A stretch of DNA of 6,309 nt from Candidatus Glassiibacteriota bacterium (GTDB lineage Bacteria > Gemmatimonadota > Glassbacteria > GWA2-58-10): NCBI GenBank assembly GCA_016934095.1, contig JAFGTO010000448.1, positions 1 to 6,309 of the forward strand, given 5' to 3'. Both the position numbers and the translations under genes were made by a program. Below the pieces are notes generated by a model. That model was given only the letters and a program-made list of their open reading frames with translations, made no database searches and was not told the origin of the DNA. Of the stretch, positions 1 to 5,609 are shown one piece after another (the first letter of the stretch is position 1; the number at the start of each line of letters is the position of its first letter).

Positions 1-41
1 AGAGAAAGAATATATCCCGGAGATTTAATTTACTTTTTAAC

Positions 42-76
42 TTGTCTCGATTCTTGAAGTTATAAAATCGAGGCGA
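42..76. promoter_or_regulatory. Inverted repeat upstream of the first gene (candidate operator or leader hairpin)
   Basis: The arm CTCGATT (46-52) is the exact reverse complement of AATCGAG (66-72). The pairing extends outward to 42-45/73-76 with two Watson-Crick and two G-T pairs, giving 11-bp arms around a 13-nt centre. A promoter-like TTGAAG lies inside the centre, so on DNA the dyad would overlap the promoter and could be an operator. If transcription starts further upstream it would be a leader hairpin. No T-tract follows, so it is not a terminator. The symmetry is seen directly; the function is inferred. Confidence 0.4.
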
Positions 77-80
77 TAAT
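54..80 (+). promoter_or_regulatory. Candidate sigma70-type promoter for the hem cluster
   Basis: TTGAAG (54-59, four of six to TTGACA) and GATAAT (75-80, five of six to TATAAT) are separated by 15 bp, shorter than the ideal 17. TAATTT at 77-82 gives 17 bp spacing but a poorer -10, and TATAAA at 61-66 is another possible -10. The whole stretch is AT-rich, so such matches arise easily. It is the only good place for a promoter ahead of the first gene, whose frame is closed by a TGA at 85-87. Confidence 0.3.
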
Positions 81-102
81 TTTATGAATAATTAGGGTTA
101 AC

Positions 103-930
103 ATGCTGATTGCCATCCGGGTATTTTATACGATCGCCCTGGGGCTGTTCGCCGCGGGAACGGTCATCTATCTCAGGGCTTTCTCGCAGCGGGTCCCCGG
201 CCCCAGGAGGCCCAGGGCTTTGGTCGTCAGCTACGGCGTGCTGTTCCAGCTGATCGGCCTGGCGATGTATACCATCTACCTGCACCAGGCCCCGTTTTTA
301 GGCATGTTCCAGGGACTGGTCTTCGCCTCTTTCGTGCTGGGCCTGCTGTTCCTGATGACCGCCAGGGTGCTGGAGGATGAGCGCTCCGTGGGCATCATAA
401 TACTGCCCTTGATCTGCCTTTTTCAGCTCTCGGGGATTTTTACTCCGCTGGAATACGTGGATGACCCGTCCTTAAGCCCCAATCCCTGGTTCATTCTCCA
501 TGCATCGGTGGCACTTTTCAGCTACGGCGCTTTCTGTATCTCTTTCGCCGCGGCCGTGCTTTACCTGCTGCTGCACCGCCAGATCAAGGGCAAGCACCTG
601 GGCCGTATTTTCGAGCGCCTGCCCTCGCTGGGCGAGCTGGATTACCTTACTTACCGCTCGGTAAGCATCGGTTTTATCGGCCTGACCCTGTCGATCGCTT
701 TCGGGATGGTCTGGACCCAGCTCCACCTGGGCAAGCTGCTGCAGGGCGATTCCAAGGAGATTATCACCCTGGTCAACTGGATGGTATATGCGCTGTACCT
801 GCACAGCCGCTTTTACAGGGGCTGGCAGGGCAAGCGCTCGGCCGTGCTGGCGATACTGGGTTTTGTGGTGTTGATCTTTAACTTCGTCTTCGTTACCGTG
901 CTGCTGTCCAGGACTCACGCCTACCTCTGA
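103..930 (+). CDS. hemX: HemX/CcsA-family integral membrane protein (cytochrome c assembly family)
   Basis: This 275-residue, very hydrophobic protein has about eight predicted membrane helices (roughly 5-25, 40-60, 67-90, 96-115, 130-158, 186-206, 220-236, 246-268). Family landmarks are His61 (YLHQAP), His133 (ILHASVALFSYGAF), WMVYALYLHSR at 226-236 with His234, and a C-terminus THAYL resembling the family's GLHSY ending. True CcsA proteins carry WGxxWxWDPKE before the YLH helix. The gapless equivalent here, LGKLLQGDSKE (209-219), keeps Gly, Asp, Lys and Glu but replaces all three tryptophans (L209, L213, G215). This points to the HemX/YpjD-like subgroup rather than a cytochrome c haem-ligation protein. 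In Bacillus, HemX sits next to hemA and lowers HemA level, and the hem neighbours here agree. The ATG is the first start after an in-frame TGA at 85-87, with a weak AGGG (94-97) as RBS. The family is secure; the exact role is inferred. Confidence 0.85.
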   Translation: MLIAIRVFYTIALGLFAAGTVIYLRAFSQRVPGPRRPRALVVSYGVLFQLIGLAMYTIYLHQAPFLGMFQGLVFASFVLGLLFLMTARVLEDERSVGIIILPLICLFQLSGIFTPLEYVDDPSLSPNPWFILHASVALFSYGAFCISFAAAVLYLLLHRQIKGKHLGRIFERLPSLGELDYLTYRSVSIGFIGLTLSIAFGMVWTQLHLGKLLQGDSKEIITLVNWMVYALYLHSRFYRGWQGKRSAVLAILGFVVLIFNFVFVTVLLSRTHAYL

Positions 931-938
931 GCCGGCCG
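924..938 (+). repeat. 15-nt exact repeat across a stop codon, copy 1
   Basis: CCTCTGAGCCGGCCG covers the last Leu codon and TGA stop of the hemX-like gene and runs into the spacer. The same 15 bases occur at 5461-5475 across the stop of the SUMT-HemD gene. The non-coding part is self-complementary (CCGGCCGG at 932-939). This may be chance in GC-rich DNA. Confidence 0.45.
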
Positions 939-976
939 GGAGTATATCGCTGCAGTCAGACTTCGGGAGACACTGG

Positions 977-1621
977 ATGCCAGGTTATTACCCGATATTT
1001 CTTAACCTTTCCGGCAAGCGCTGCCTGGTGGTGGGAGCAGGTCAAGTGGCCCGGCGGAAGATAGCCTCGCTGCTCGAGGCCGGGGCCTCGGTGGTGGTGG
1101 TCAGTCCCGAGGCGGATGAGCGGGTCCGGGCCTGGGCCGCAGAGGGCAGGCTCACCTGGAAGAAGAAAAAATTTGAGCCCGGCGACCTGGAGGGCTGCCT
1201 GCTGGTCATCGGCGCCACCGGCGACCGGGAGGTCAACCGGCAGGCCTTCCGCGCCGCGGAGGAGGCCGGCCTGCTGGCGAACATCGTCGATGACCCGGAG
1301 CTGTGCAACTTCTACCTCCCGGCGGTCGTGCAGAGGGGCGAGTTCCAGGTGGCGATTTCGACCGGGGGGGCGAGCCCCCTGCTGGCCCGCCGCGTACGAG
1401 AGGACCTGGAGAAGCGCTTCGGCCCGGATTTCGGGGAGCTGGTCGGGGCGGCGGCAGAACTGCGCCAGTGGCTGCGTGAGAGGGTGGCCGATCCGGGGAA
1501 AAGGCGCGCCTTCTGGGAAGACTTCATCGACCTGGAGTATTTTTACAGCCTGCACGGCGGGGATCTCGCCGGACAACTAAGGGAAAGAGCGCAAAAATGC
1601 CTGTCGCGCTTGGAGGACTGA
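977..1621 (+). CDS. sirC: Precorrin-2 dehydrogenase / sirohydrochlorin ferrochelatase family (siroheme synthase N-domain)
   Basis: This soluble enzyme of 214 residues oxidises precorrin-2 to sirohydrochlorin with NAD+, and in CysG/Met8p-type members also inserts Fe2+ to give siroheme. It opens with YYPIFLNL (4-11). The Rossmann nucleotide-binding loop GAGQVA spans 20-25, followed by VIGATGDREVN (77-87) and VDDPELCNF (104-112). Asp105 matches the catalytic aspartate region of CysG, and Ser128 in AISTGGASP (126-134) lies where CysG has its phosphoserine. The helical dimerisation region follows (about 150-214). The protein stands alone without the methyltransferase fused in CysG; that activity is in the fusion gene downstream. 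Whether it also chelates iron cannot be decided from sequence, and no separate SirB/CbiX chelatase is in the window. The ATG has GGGAG (965-969) at 7 nt spacing. Its 3' end overlaps hemA by 25 nt. Confidence 0.93.
   Translation: MPGYYPIFLNLSGKRCLVVGAGQVARRKIASLLEAGASVVVVSPEADERVRAWAAEGRLTWKKKKFEPGDLEGCLLVIGATGDREVNRQAFRAAEEAGLLANIVDDPELCNFYLPAVVQRGEFQVAISTGGASPLLARRVREDLEKRFGPDFGELVGAAAELRQWLRERVADPGKRRAFWEDFIDLEYFYSLHGGDLAGQLRERAQKCLSRLED
1579..1584 (+). promoter_or_regulatory. Ribosome binding site of hemA inside the sirC coding region
   Basis: AAGGGA lies 12 nt before the hemA ATG at 1597, with the purine run AAAGAG (1584-1589) closer in at 7 nt. Both are inside the end of sirC, so ribosomes finishing sirC at 1621 terminate just past the hemA start. 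This fits translational coupling. Confidence 0.45.
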
Positions 1622-2865
1622 ACCATAAGATCGCACCGGTCCAGTTGAGGGAGAAGCTGGCTTTCTCCGCTGCCGAGCTGGAGGGCCGTCTCAGGAAAAT
1701 GCAGGCCGAGAACGCCCTGGAGGAGGTAGCGGTGCTCTCGACCTGCAACCGCACCGAGGTCTACGTCTACAGCCAGGAGGAGGAGCAGGCTGTCAAGGGT
1801 ATCGAGGGTGTGCTGGGCGGTAAGTACGGCAAGGAAGTCTCGCTGGGCAGCGGTCATTTCTATTTCCTCCAGGACCTGCAGGCGGTGAGCCATCTTTTCC
1901 GGGTGGCCTCGAGCCTCGACTCGATGGTCCTCGGCGAGAGCCAGATCCTGGGACAGGTGCGCGAGGCCTACCGCCTGGCCCAGGATTCCAGGACCGCGGG
2001 CAGGGTGCTTTCCCGGCTGTTCCAGCAGGCGGTCAAGGTGGGCAAGAGGGCGCGCGCCGAGACCGCCATCGGTGTCGGGGCGGTCAGTGTCAGCTCGGCA
2101 GCCGTGGACCTGGCACGCAAGATCTTCGGCGACCTCTCCGGCAGGCAGGCGATCATCCTCGGCGCAGGGGAGACCAGCGAGCTCACCCTTTCGCTGCTGG
2201 TGAACCAGGGCGTGGACACCGTGCTGGTGGCCAACCGGACCTACAGCAAAGCCGTACAGTTGGCGGTCGCTTACCACGGCTCCGCGGTCGGCTACGATGA
2301 GTTCCCCAAGTTCCTCTCCCAGGTGGATATCCTGATCAGCTCCACCGGCGCTCCGGGCTTCATCCTGGGACCTCAGCGGGTGGGCAGGACACTCCAGGAC
2401 CGGGCCAGGCCGATTTTCATGATCGACCTGGCGATGCCGCGGGATATCGACCCGGCACTGGCGGACTACGAGAACTGTTTCCTCTACAACCTGGACGACC
2501 TGGAGGATGTGGTCCGTCAGAATGCCACAGAGCGGACCTCCCAGGTGGGTCTGGTGGAGGAGATCGTGGCTTCCGAGACTGCGGACTTCATGAGGTGGTA
2601 CGAGTCTCTGGCCGTGGTGCCCCTGCTCAGGTCGCTGCACGAGAACGCGGAGCGCATCCGCTCGGCGGAGGTCGACAAGGCGCTGAACAAGCTGGGCCAC
2701 CTTTCCCCGGAAGACCGCGAGCGGGTGGAGCGGCTGACTTCGCAGATAGTCAAGAAAGTGCTTCACTCACCCACCAGCCGGCTCAGGAAGGACCCCCGCA
2801 AGCTGGCCGGGATGGGGCCTTCCGAGATGCTCCGTTTCCTCTTCGGACTGGATAAAGGGGGATGA
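1597..2865 (+). CDS. hemA: Glutamyl-tRNA reductase (HemA)
   Basis: This is the first committed enzyme of C5-pathway tetrapyrrole synthesis: NADPH-dependent reduction of glutamyl-tRNA(Glu) to glutamate-1-semialdehyde. It has 422 residues, a normal family length. The catalytic domain opens with GLNHKIAPVQLRE (7-19) and has the nucleophile Cys50 in STCNRTE (48-54), His99, and SSLDSMVLGESQILGQV (105-121). The NADPH domain has LGAGE (188-192) followed by a VANRT motif, then MIDLAMPRDIDP (275-286) and FLYNLDDLEDVV. The helical dimerisation domain (about 320-422) contains KKVLHSPTSRLR. All active-site landmarks are intact. The ATG at 1597 gives the standard family N-terminus even though it lies 25 nt inside sirC in another frame. 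The stop abuts the hemC GTG. The HemX-like protein two genes upstream is a plausible modulator of this enzyme, as in Bacillus. Confidence 0.97.
   Translation: MPVALGGLNHKIAPVQLREKLAFSAAELEGRLRKMQAENALEEVAVLSTCNRTEVYVYSQEEEQAVKGIEGVLGGKYGKEVSLGSGHFYFLQDLQAVSHLFRVASSLDSMVLGESQILGQVREAYRLAQDSRTAGRVLSRLFQQAVKVGKRARAETAIGVGAVSVSSAAVDLARKIFGDLSGRQAIILGAGETSELTLSLLVNQGVDTVLVANRTYSKAVQLAVAYHGSAVGYDEFPKFLSQVDILISSTGAPGFILGPQRVGRTLQDRARPIFMIDLAMPRDIDPALADYENCFLYNLDDLEDVVRQNATERTSQVGLVEEIVASETADFMRWYESLAVVPLLRSLHENAERIRSAEVDKALNKLGHLSPEDRERVERLTSQIVKKVLHSPTSRLRKDPRKLAGMGPSEMLRFLFGLDKGG
2854..2861 (+). promoter_or_regulatory. Ribosome binding site deciding the hemC GTG start
   Basis: AAAGGGGG ends 4 nt before GTG 2866. 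An ATG at 2862 lies between them in another frame and would be read as only four codons before a TGA at 2874-2876. The GTG is the start that yields the family N-terminus. Confidence 0.5.
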
Positions 2866-3792
2866 GTGTCCGCTGACAGGCTGGTTATCGGCTCCAGGGG
2901 CAGCAGGCTGGCGCTCTGGCAGGCAGGTTTCGTCAAAGACTCCCTACTGCGGAAGTATCCCGGCCTCGAGGTGGAAGTGAGGGTGATCAAGACCCGGGGC
3001 GACAAGATACTGGATGTTGCTCTGTCCAAGGTCGGCGGCAAGGGCCTTTTTACCAAGGAGCTCGAGCAGGCAATCCTCTCCGGCGGAGTGGACCTGGCGG
3101 TCCACAGCATGAAAGACCTGCCCACCGACCTGCCGGAGGGCCTGGTCGCCGGAGTGGTTACCCGCCGCAGCCACGGCAGCGATGTGCTGGTCAGCCGGGG
3201 GGACCTGGCATTCAGAGACCTGCCTCCGGGCGTCCGGGTAGGGACTGGAAGTCTCAGGCGCAGGGTGCAGTTGCGCGCCTTGCGGCCGGACCTGGAATAC
3301 GCCGACCTGCGCGGCAACGTGGATACCCGCCTGAAAAAACTCGATGCCGGTGTCTATGATGCTGTCGTGCTGGCCGAGGCCGGGCTGGTGCGCCTGGGTC
3401 TGGCGGGCCGGATCGCAGAGGTCTTCCCGCCCGGACAGGTCGCGCCGGCGGCGGGTCAGGGTGCGCTGGCCCTGGAATACCGGGAAGATGACACCCGCAC
3501 GGCCGGGCTGCTGGCTTTCCTGGCTGACAGCAAGACAACGCTCGAGGTCCGGGCCGAGCGCCGGTTCCTCGGCACCCTAGGCGGTGGCTGCCAGGTGCCG
3601 ATCGGGGTCAGGGCCGAGCTCCTGCCCGGCGGAGACCTGCACGTGCAGGGCATGATAGCCGACCTCGATGGCGAAAGGCTGCTGCGCGAGACTATCACCG
3701 GGCCGCCCTGCAGCGAGCCCGGCAGGGCGCTGGCCGAGCGGATGCTCGACTCGGGCGGGCGCGAACTGCTGCAGGAAATAACGGGAGCGTGA
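2866..3792 (+). CDS. hemC: Hydroxymethylbilane synthase (porphobilinogen deaminase, HemC)
   Basis: This cytosolic enzyme joins four porphobilinogen molecules into hydroxymethylbilane using a covalent dipyrromethane cofactor. The 308-residue protein reads colinearly with E. coli HemC numbering. It has IGSRGSRLALWQ (8-19), Lys55 and Lys59 in SKVGGKGLF, and HSMKDLPTDLP (80-90) with catalytic Asp84. Next come TGSLRRR (127-133) with Arg131 and Arg132, and DLRGNVDTR (147-155) with Arg149 and Arg155. The cofactor cysteine is Cys242 in LGGGCQVPIG. All key residues are present. The start is GTG with no gap after the hemA TGA, so translation is very likely coupled to hemA. The product, unstable hydroxymethylbilane, is the substrate of the HemD half of the next gene, which lies 127 nt away. 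Confidence 0.97.
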   Translation: MSADRLVIGSRGSRLALWQAGFVKDSLLRKYPGLEVEVRVIKTRGDKILDVALSKVGGKGLFTKELEQAILSGGVDLAVHSMKDLPTDLPEGLVAGVVTRRSHGSDVLVSRGDLAFRDLPPGVRVGTGSLRRRVQLRALRPDLEYADLRGNVDTRLKKLDAGVYDAVVLAEAGLVRLGLAGRIAEVFPPGQVAPAAGQGALALEYREDDTRTAGLLAFLADSKTTLEVRAERRFLGTLGGGCQVPIGVRAELLPGGDLHVQGMIADLDGERLLRETITGPPCSEPGRALAERMLDSGGRELLQEITGA

Positions 3793-3822
3793 TTTGTAAT
3801 TGCGGAAGGGGAAACACCGGGT

Positions 3823-3882
3823 GTGTCTGTCCTGAAAGCTTTCTTGAGAAAGCCAGTCTCGAAGAATAACTTGAAATACTAA
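3823..3882 (+). CDS. Possible 19-codon leader ORF upstream of the SUMT-HemD gene
   Basis: In the AT-rich gap, the strong Shine-Dalgarno-like GGAAGGGG (3804-3811) has no assigned gene behind it. A GTG 11 nt downstream opens a short frame, MSVLKAFLRKPVSKNNLKY, ending at TAA 3880-3882, 37 nt before the cobA-hemD ATG. A second GTG at 3821 gives only four codons. The peptide is basic and unlike anything I recognise. A small hairpin lies inside its coding sequence. It could be a leader peptide coupling translation to structure, or simply chance. A GTG start and the long spacing weaken the case. Confidence 0.15.
   Translation: MSVLKAFLRKPVSKNNLKY
3838..3853 (+). other. Small hairpin in the hemC to SUMT-HemD gap
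   Basis: GCTTTC (3838-3843) and GAAAGC (3848-3853) are perfect complements around the loop TTGA. The sequence also contains the palindrome GAAAGCTTTC (3834-3843). No T-tract follows, so it is not an intrinsic terminator. It could be an mRNA processing or attenuation element separating the hemA-hemC message from the fusion gene. Confidence 0.3.
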
Positions 3883-3919
3883 AGACACCTTTGTTCGAGT
3901 TTCGGCAAGCACGAATAAA

Positions 3920-5467
3920 ATGACAGAGAAAAAAGGAAAAATATACCTGGTGGGCGCAGGCCCCGGCGACCCGGAGCTGATAACACTCAAGGGGCTCCGG
4001 GCTGTCGAGCGGGCGGATGTCCTGGTCTATGATTACCTGGCGCCCGAGGTTCTGCTGCAGTACGCCCGGCCGGGATGCGAGAAAATCTATGTCGGGAAAA
4101 AAGCCGGCAGACATACCATGCCGCAGGAGGAGATCAACCGGCTGGTTGTCGGGCGGGCCGCGGCCGGCGCAATGGTGGTCCGGCTCAAGGGCGGAGACCC
4201 TTTCGTTTTCGGCCGCGGCGGTGAGGAAGCCCTCGAGGCGGCAGCAGCGGGGGTCGAGTTCGAGGTGGTACCCGGAGTCACCGCCGGGGTGGCGGTGCCG
4301 GCTTATGCCGGGATACCGGTGAGCCAGCGCGGGATGGCCTCGGCCGTGGCTTTCATTACAGGCCACGAGGACCCCGGCAAGGAACAAAGCGACATCGACT
4401 GGGAGCAGCTGGCTAAATTTCCCGGCACGCTGGTTTTCTACATGGGCCTGGGCAGGCTGGGCTCGATTGCTCAAGAGCTGACTTCGCACGGCCTCGACCC
4501 TGCTGCCGAAGTCGCGGTGATCCATCGCGGGACCACCGAGCGGCAGCGCGCTGTTACCGGCAGCCTGGAGGATATCGGGCGAAAAGTCCGGCAGGCCGGG
4601 CTGAAGGCACCGGCCATCATCGTGGTGGGCAAGGTGGTCGGTCTGCGCGAGCGCTTGAGCTGGTTCGAGTCCAGGCCGCTGTTCGGCCGGACAGTGATAG
4701 TAACCAGGGCCAGGGAACAGGCCTCGGAGTTTTCCCGGATCCTGGACGGGTACGGCGCCCGGGTAATCGAGATGCCCACCATCCGCATCAGCGACAGCCC
4801 GGAACCGGAAAAAGTGGCCTGGGCAATCGACAGGCTGGACCGGTACGACTGGCTGATCTTTACCAGTGTCAACGGCGTGGAGCGATTTTTCCACTATCTG
4901 CGCGCCTCCGGCCGGGATGTACGCGCCATCGGGCAGCAGGCCCTGCTCTGTGCCATCGGCCCGGTAACCCGGGCCGCGCTCGAGGCCAGCGGCCTCAGGG
5001 TGGACCTGGTGCCAGGCTCATACGTGGCCGAGTCCGTGGTCGAGGCCCTGAAGAGCCGGGGGGACCTGAAAGGCAAGCGGGTCCTGCTGCCGCGGGCCGC
5101 GGTGGCCAGGCAGGTCATCCCGGAGGCGTTGCGCGCCCTCGGCGCAGAGGTTGATGAGGTGGCTGTCTACTCCACCGGGATAGAGACCCCGGAAAACCTC
5201 GACCGGGTAGTCGAGGAGCTTACTGAGGGCAGGGTCGACGTGGTTACTTTCACCAGCAGTTCCACGGTGGAGAATTTTGTCAGGCTGGTCGGGGAACCGG
5301 TCGCGGCCGGCCTGGGCGGCAAGACCCTGGTGGCCTCGATCGGCCCGGTAACCGCCGAGATAGCCGCGCAGCACGGCCTGAGGACTGATATCATGCCTGA
5401 GGACTACACTGTCGAGGGACTTGCCGCGGCGGTCCGGGACCATTTTACCTCCGGCAAAGGCCTCTGA
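3920..5467 (+). CDS. cobA-hemD: Fused uroporphyrinogen-III C-methyltransferase / uroporphyrinogen-III synthase (CobA-HemD)
   Basis: This is a two-enzyme fusion of 515 residues. The N-terminal SUMT domain (about 6-245) has the SAM-binding loop LVGAGPGDPELIT (10-22), VRLKGGDPFVFGRGGEE (from 87), PGVTAG (118-123) and Met175 in YMGLGRLG. It methylates uroporphyrinogen III at C2 and C7 to precorrin-2. The C-terminal HemD domain (about 254-515) has the two-lobed fold signals TVIVTRAREQ, IFTSVNGVERF (around 313-323), AIGPVT, then TFTSSSTVENF (from 443) and SIGPVTAEIAAQHGL near the end. It cyclises hydroxymethylbilane with ring-D inversion. Fusion would pass uroporphyrinogen III straight to methylation, favouring siroheme, cobalamin or siroheme-derived haem. 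The same fusion is known in clostridia and deltaproteobacteria. The ATG is the only start, with an in-frame TGA at 3872-3874, but no clear Shine-Dalgarno precedes it. hemB, the frequent next gene in such clusters, is absent. Confidence 0.96.
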   Translation: MTEKKGKIYLVGAGPGDPELITLKGLRAVERADVLVYDYLAPEVLLQYARPGCEKIYVGKKAGRHTMPQEEINRLVVGRAAAGAMVVRLKGGDPFVFGRGGEEALEAAAAGVEFEVVPGVTAGVAVPAYAGIPVSQRGMASAVAFITGHEDPGKEQSDIDWEQLAKFPGTLVFYMGLGRLGSIAQELTSHGLDPAAEVAVIHRGTTERQRAVTGSLEDIGRKVRQAGLKAPAIIVVGKVVGLRERLSWFESRPLFGRTVIVTRAREQASEFSRILDGYGARVIEMPTIRISDSPEPEKVAWAIDRLDRYDWLIFTSVNGVERFFHYLRASGRDVRAIGQQALLCAIGPVTRAALEASGLRVDLVPGSYVAESVVEALKSRGDLKGKRVLLPRAAVARQVIPEALRALGAEVDEVAVYSTGIETPENLDRVVEELTEGRVDVVTFTSSSTVENFVRLVGEPVAAGLGGKTLVASIGPVTAEIAAQHGLRTDIMPEDYTVEGLAAAVRDHFTSGKGL

Positions 5468-5475
5468 GCCGGCCG
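5461..5475 (+). repeat. 15-nt exact repeat across a stop codon, copy 2
   Basis: The same 15 bases as at 924-938 span the final Leu codon and TGA of the SUMT-HemD gene, so both copies have the same position relative to the stop codon. Similarity stops at once on either side. Confidence 0.45.
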
Positions 5476-5515
5476 CCGCGAAGCACTACCCGTACCCGCA
5501 CGGCGATTGCTTTTT
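5474..5515 (+). terminator. Weak terminator-like hairpin after the hem cluster
   Basis: CGCCG (5474-5478) pairs with CGGCG (5501-5505), and CG (5479-5480) with CG (5497-5498) across a two-base bulge and a loop of 16 nt. TTTTT follows at 5511-5515, five bases after the stem. The long loop and delayed T-tract make it a marginal intrinsic terminator. It also overlaps the -35 element of the next promoter. Confidence 0.25.
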
Positions 5516-5535
5516 GGAATGAAATTTGCTATATA
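5507..5535 (+). promoter_or_regulatory. Sigma70-type promoter of the exported-protein gene
   Basis: TTGCTT (5507-5512) and TATATA (5530-5535) are 17 bp apart, with TG at 5527-5528 forming an extended -10 (TGCTATATA). The region is abruptly AT-rich compared with the coding DNA on both sides. Transcription would start near 5542 and give a leader of about 68 nt that contains the stem-loop at 5578-5607. This suggests the last gene is transcribed separately from the hem cluster. Confidence 0.45.
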
Positions 5536-5577
5536 TTAAGAAGGGATAAGGCAGTCTTCGCTTTAATAGGACGGGTA

Positions 5578-5607
5578 ATTTTCCGGTCCTCCGGGACCAG
5601 GGAAAAT
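5578..5607 (+). promoter_or_regulatory. Strong stem-loop covering the ribosome binding site of the last gene
   Basis: ATTTTCC (5578-5584) pairs with GGAAAAT (5601-5607), and GGTCC (5585-5589) pairs with GGACC (5594-5598). The loop is TCCG, giving a C-UCCG-G cap of the stable UNCG tetraloop class in RNA. The only irregularity is a two-base AG bulge at 5599-5600. This makes 12 base pairs, ending 2 nt before the ATG. The best Shine-Dalgarno, AGGGA (5599-5603), is partly in the bulge and partly in the stem, so the folded RNA would restrict translation. It is not a terminator: T-runs precede rather than follow the stem. Confidence 0.55.
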
Positions 5608-5609
5608 CC

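Noticed and set aside
1..102. Cobalamin riboswitch, tRNA or other structured RNA in the leader and gaps
   Set aside because: No B12-box-like motif, cloverleaf or other known riboswitch core is visible in any intergenic stretch, and no CRISPR or insertion-sequence ends were seen.
1364..1380. Run of seven G followed by CGAGCCCCC in sirC, a possible slippage site and hairpin
   Set aside because: The normal frame gives the conserved STGGASP motif and continues to a full-length family protein, so no frameshift is needed. The G/C symmetry follows from the codons.
1543..2766. 407-codon open frame on the minus strand opposite hemA
   Set aside because: It lies antisense to a gene with every HemA motif. 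Its product is rich in His, Arg, Gln and Gly with no domain pattern, typical of antisense frames in GC-rich DNA.
3844..3872. Possible promoter TTGAGA-17-TAACTT before cobA-hemD
   Set aside because: The -10 matches only three of six and other spacings are no better, so an internal promoter cannot be supported from sequence alone.
3695..4894. 399-codon open frame on the minus strand opposite the end of hemC and the SUMT domain
   Set aside because: It is a shadow of two well-recognised genes. Its composition looks random and there is no plausible start context.
4955..5353. 15-nt direct repeat (4955-4969 and 5339-5353) inside the HemD domain
   Set aside because: Both copies encode IGPVT in the equivalent positions of the two symmetric lobes of uroporphyrinogen-III synthase, which is a family property.
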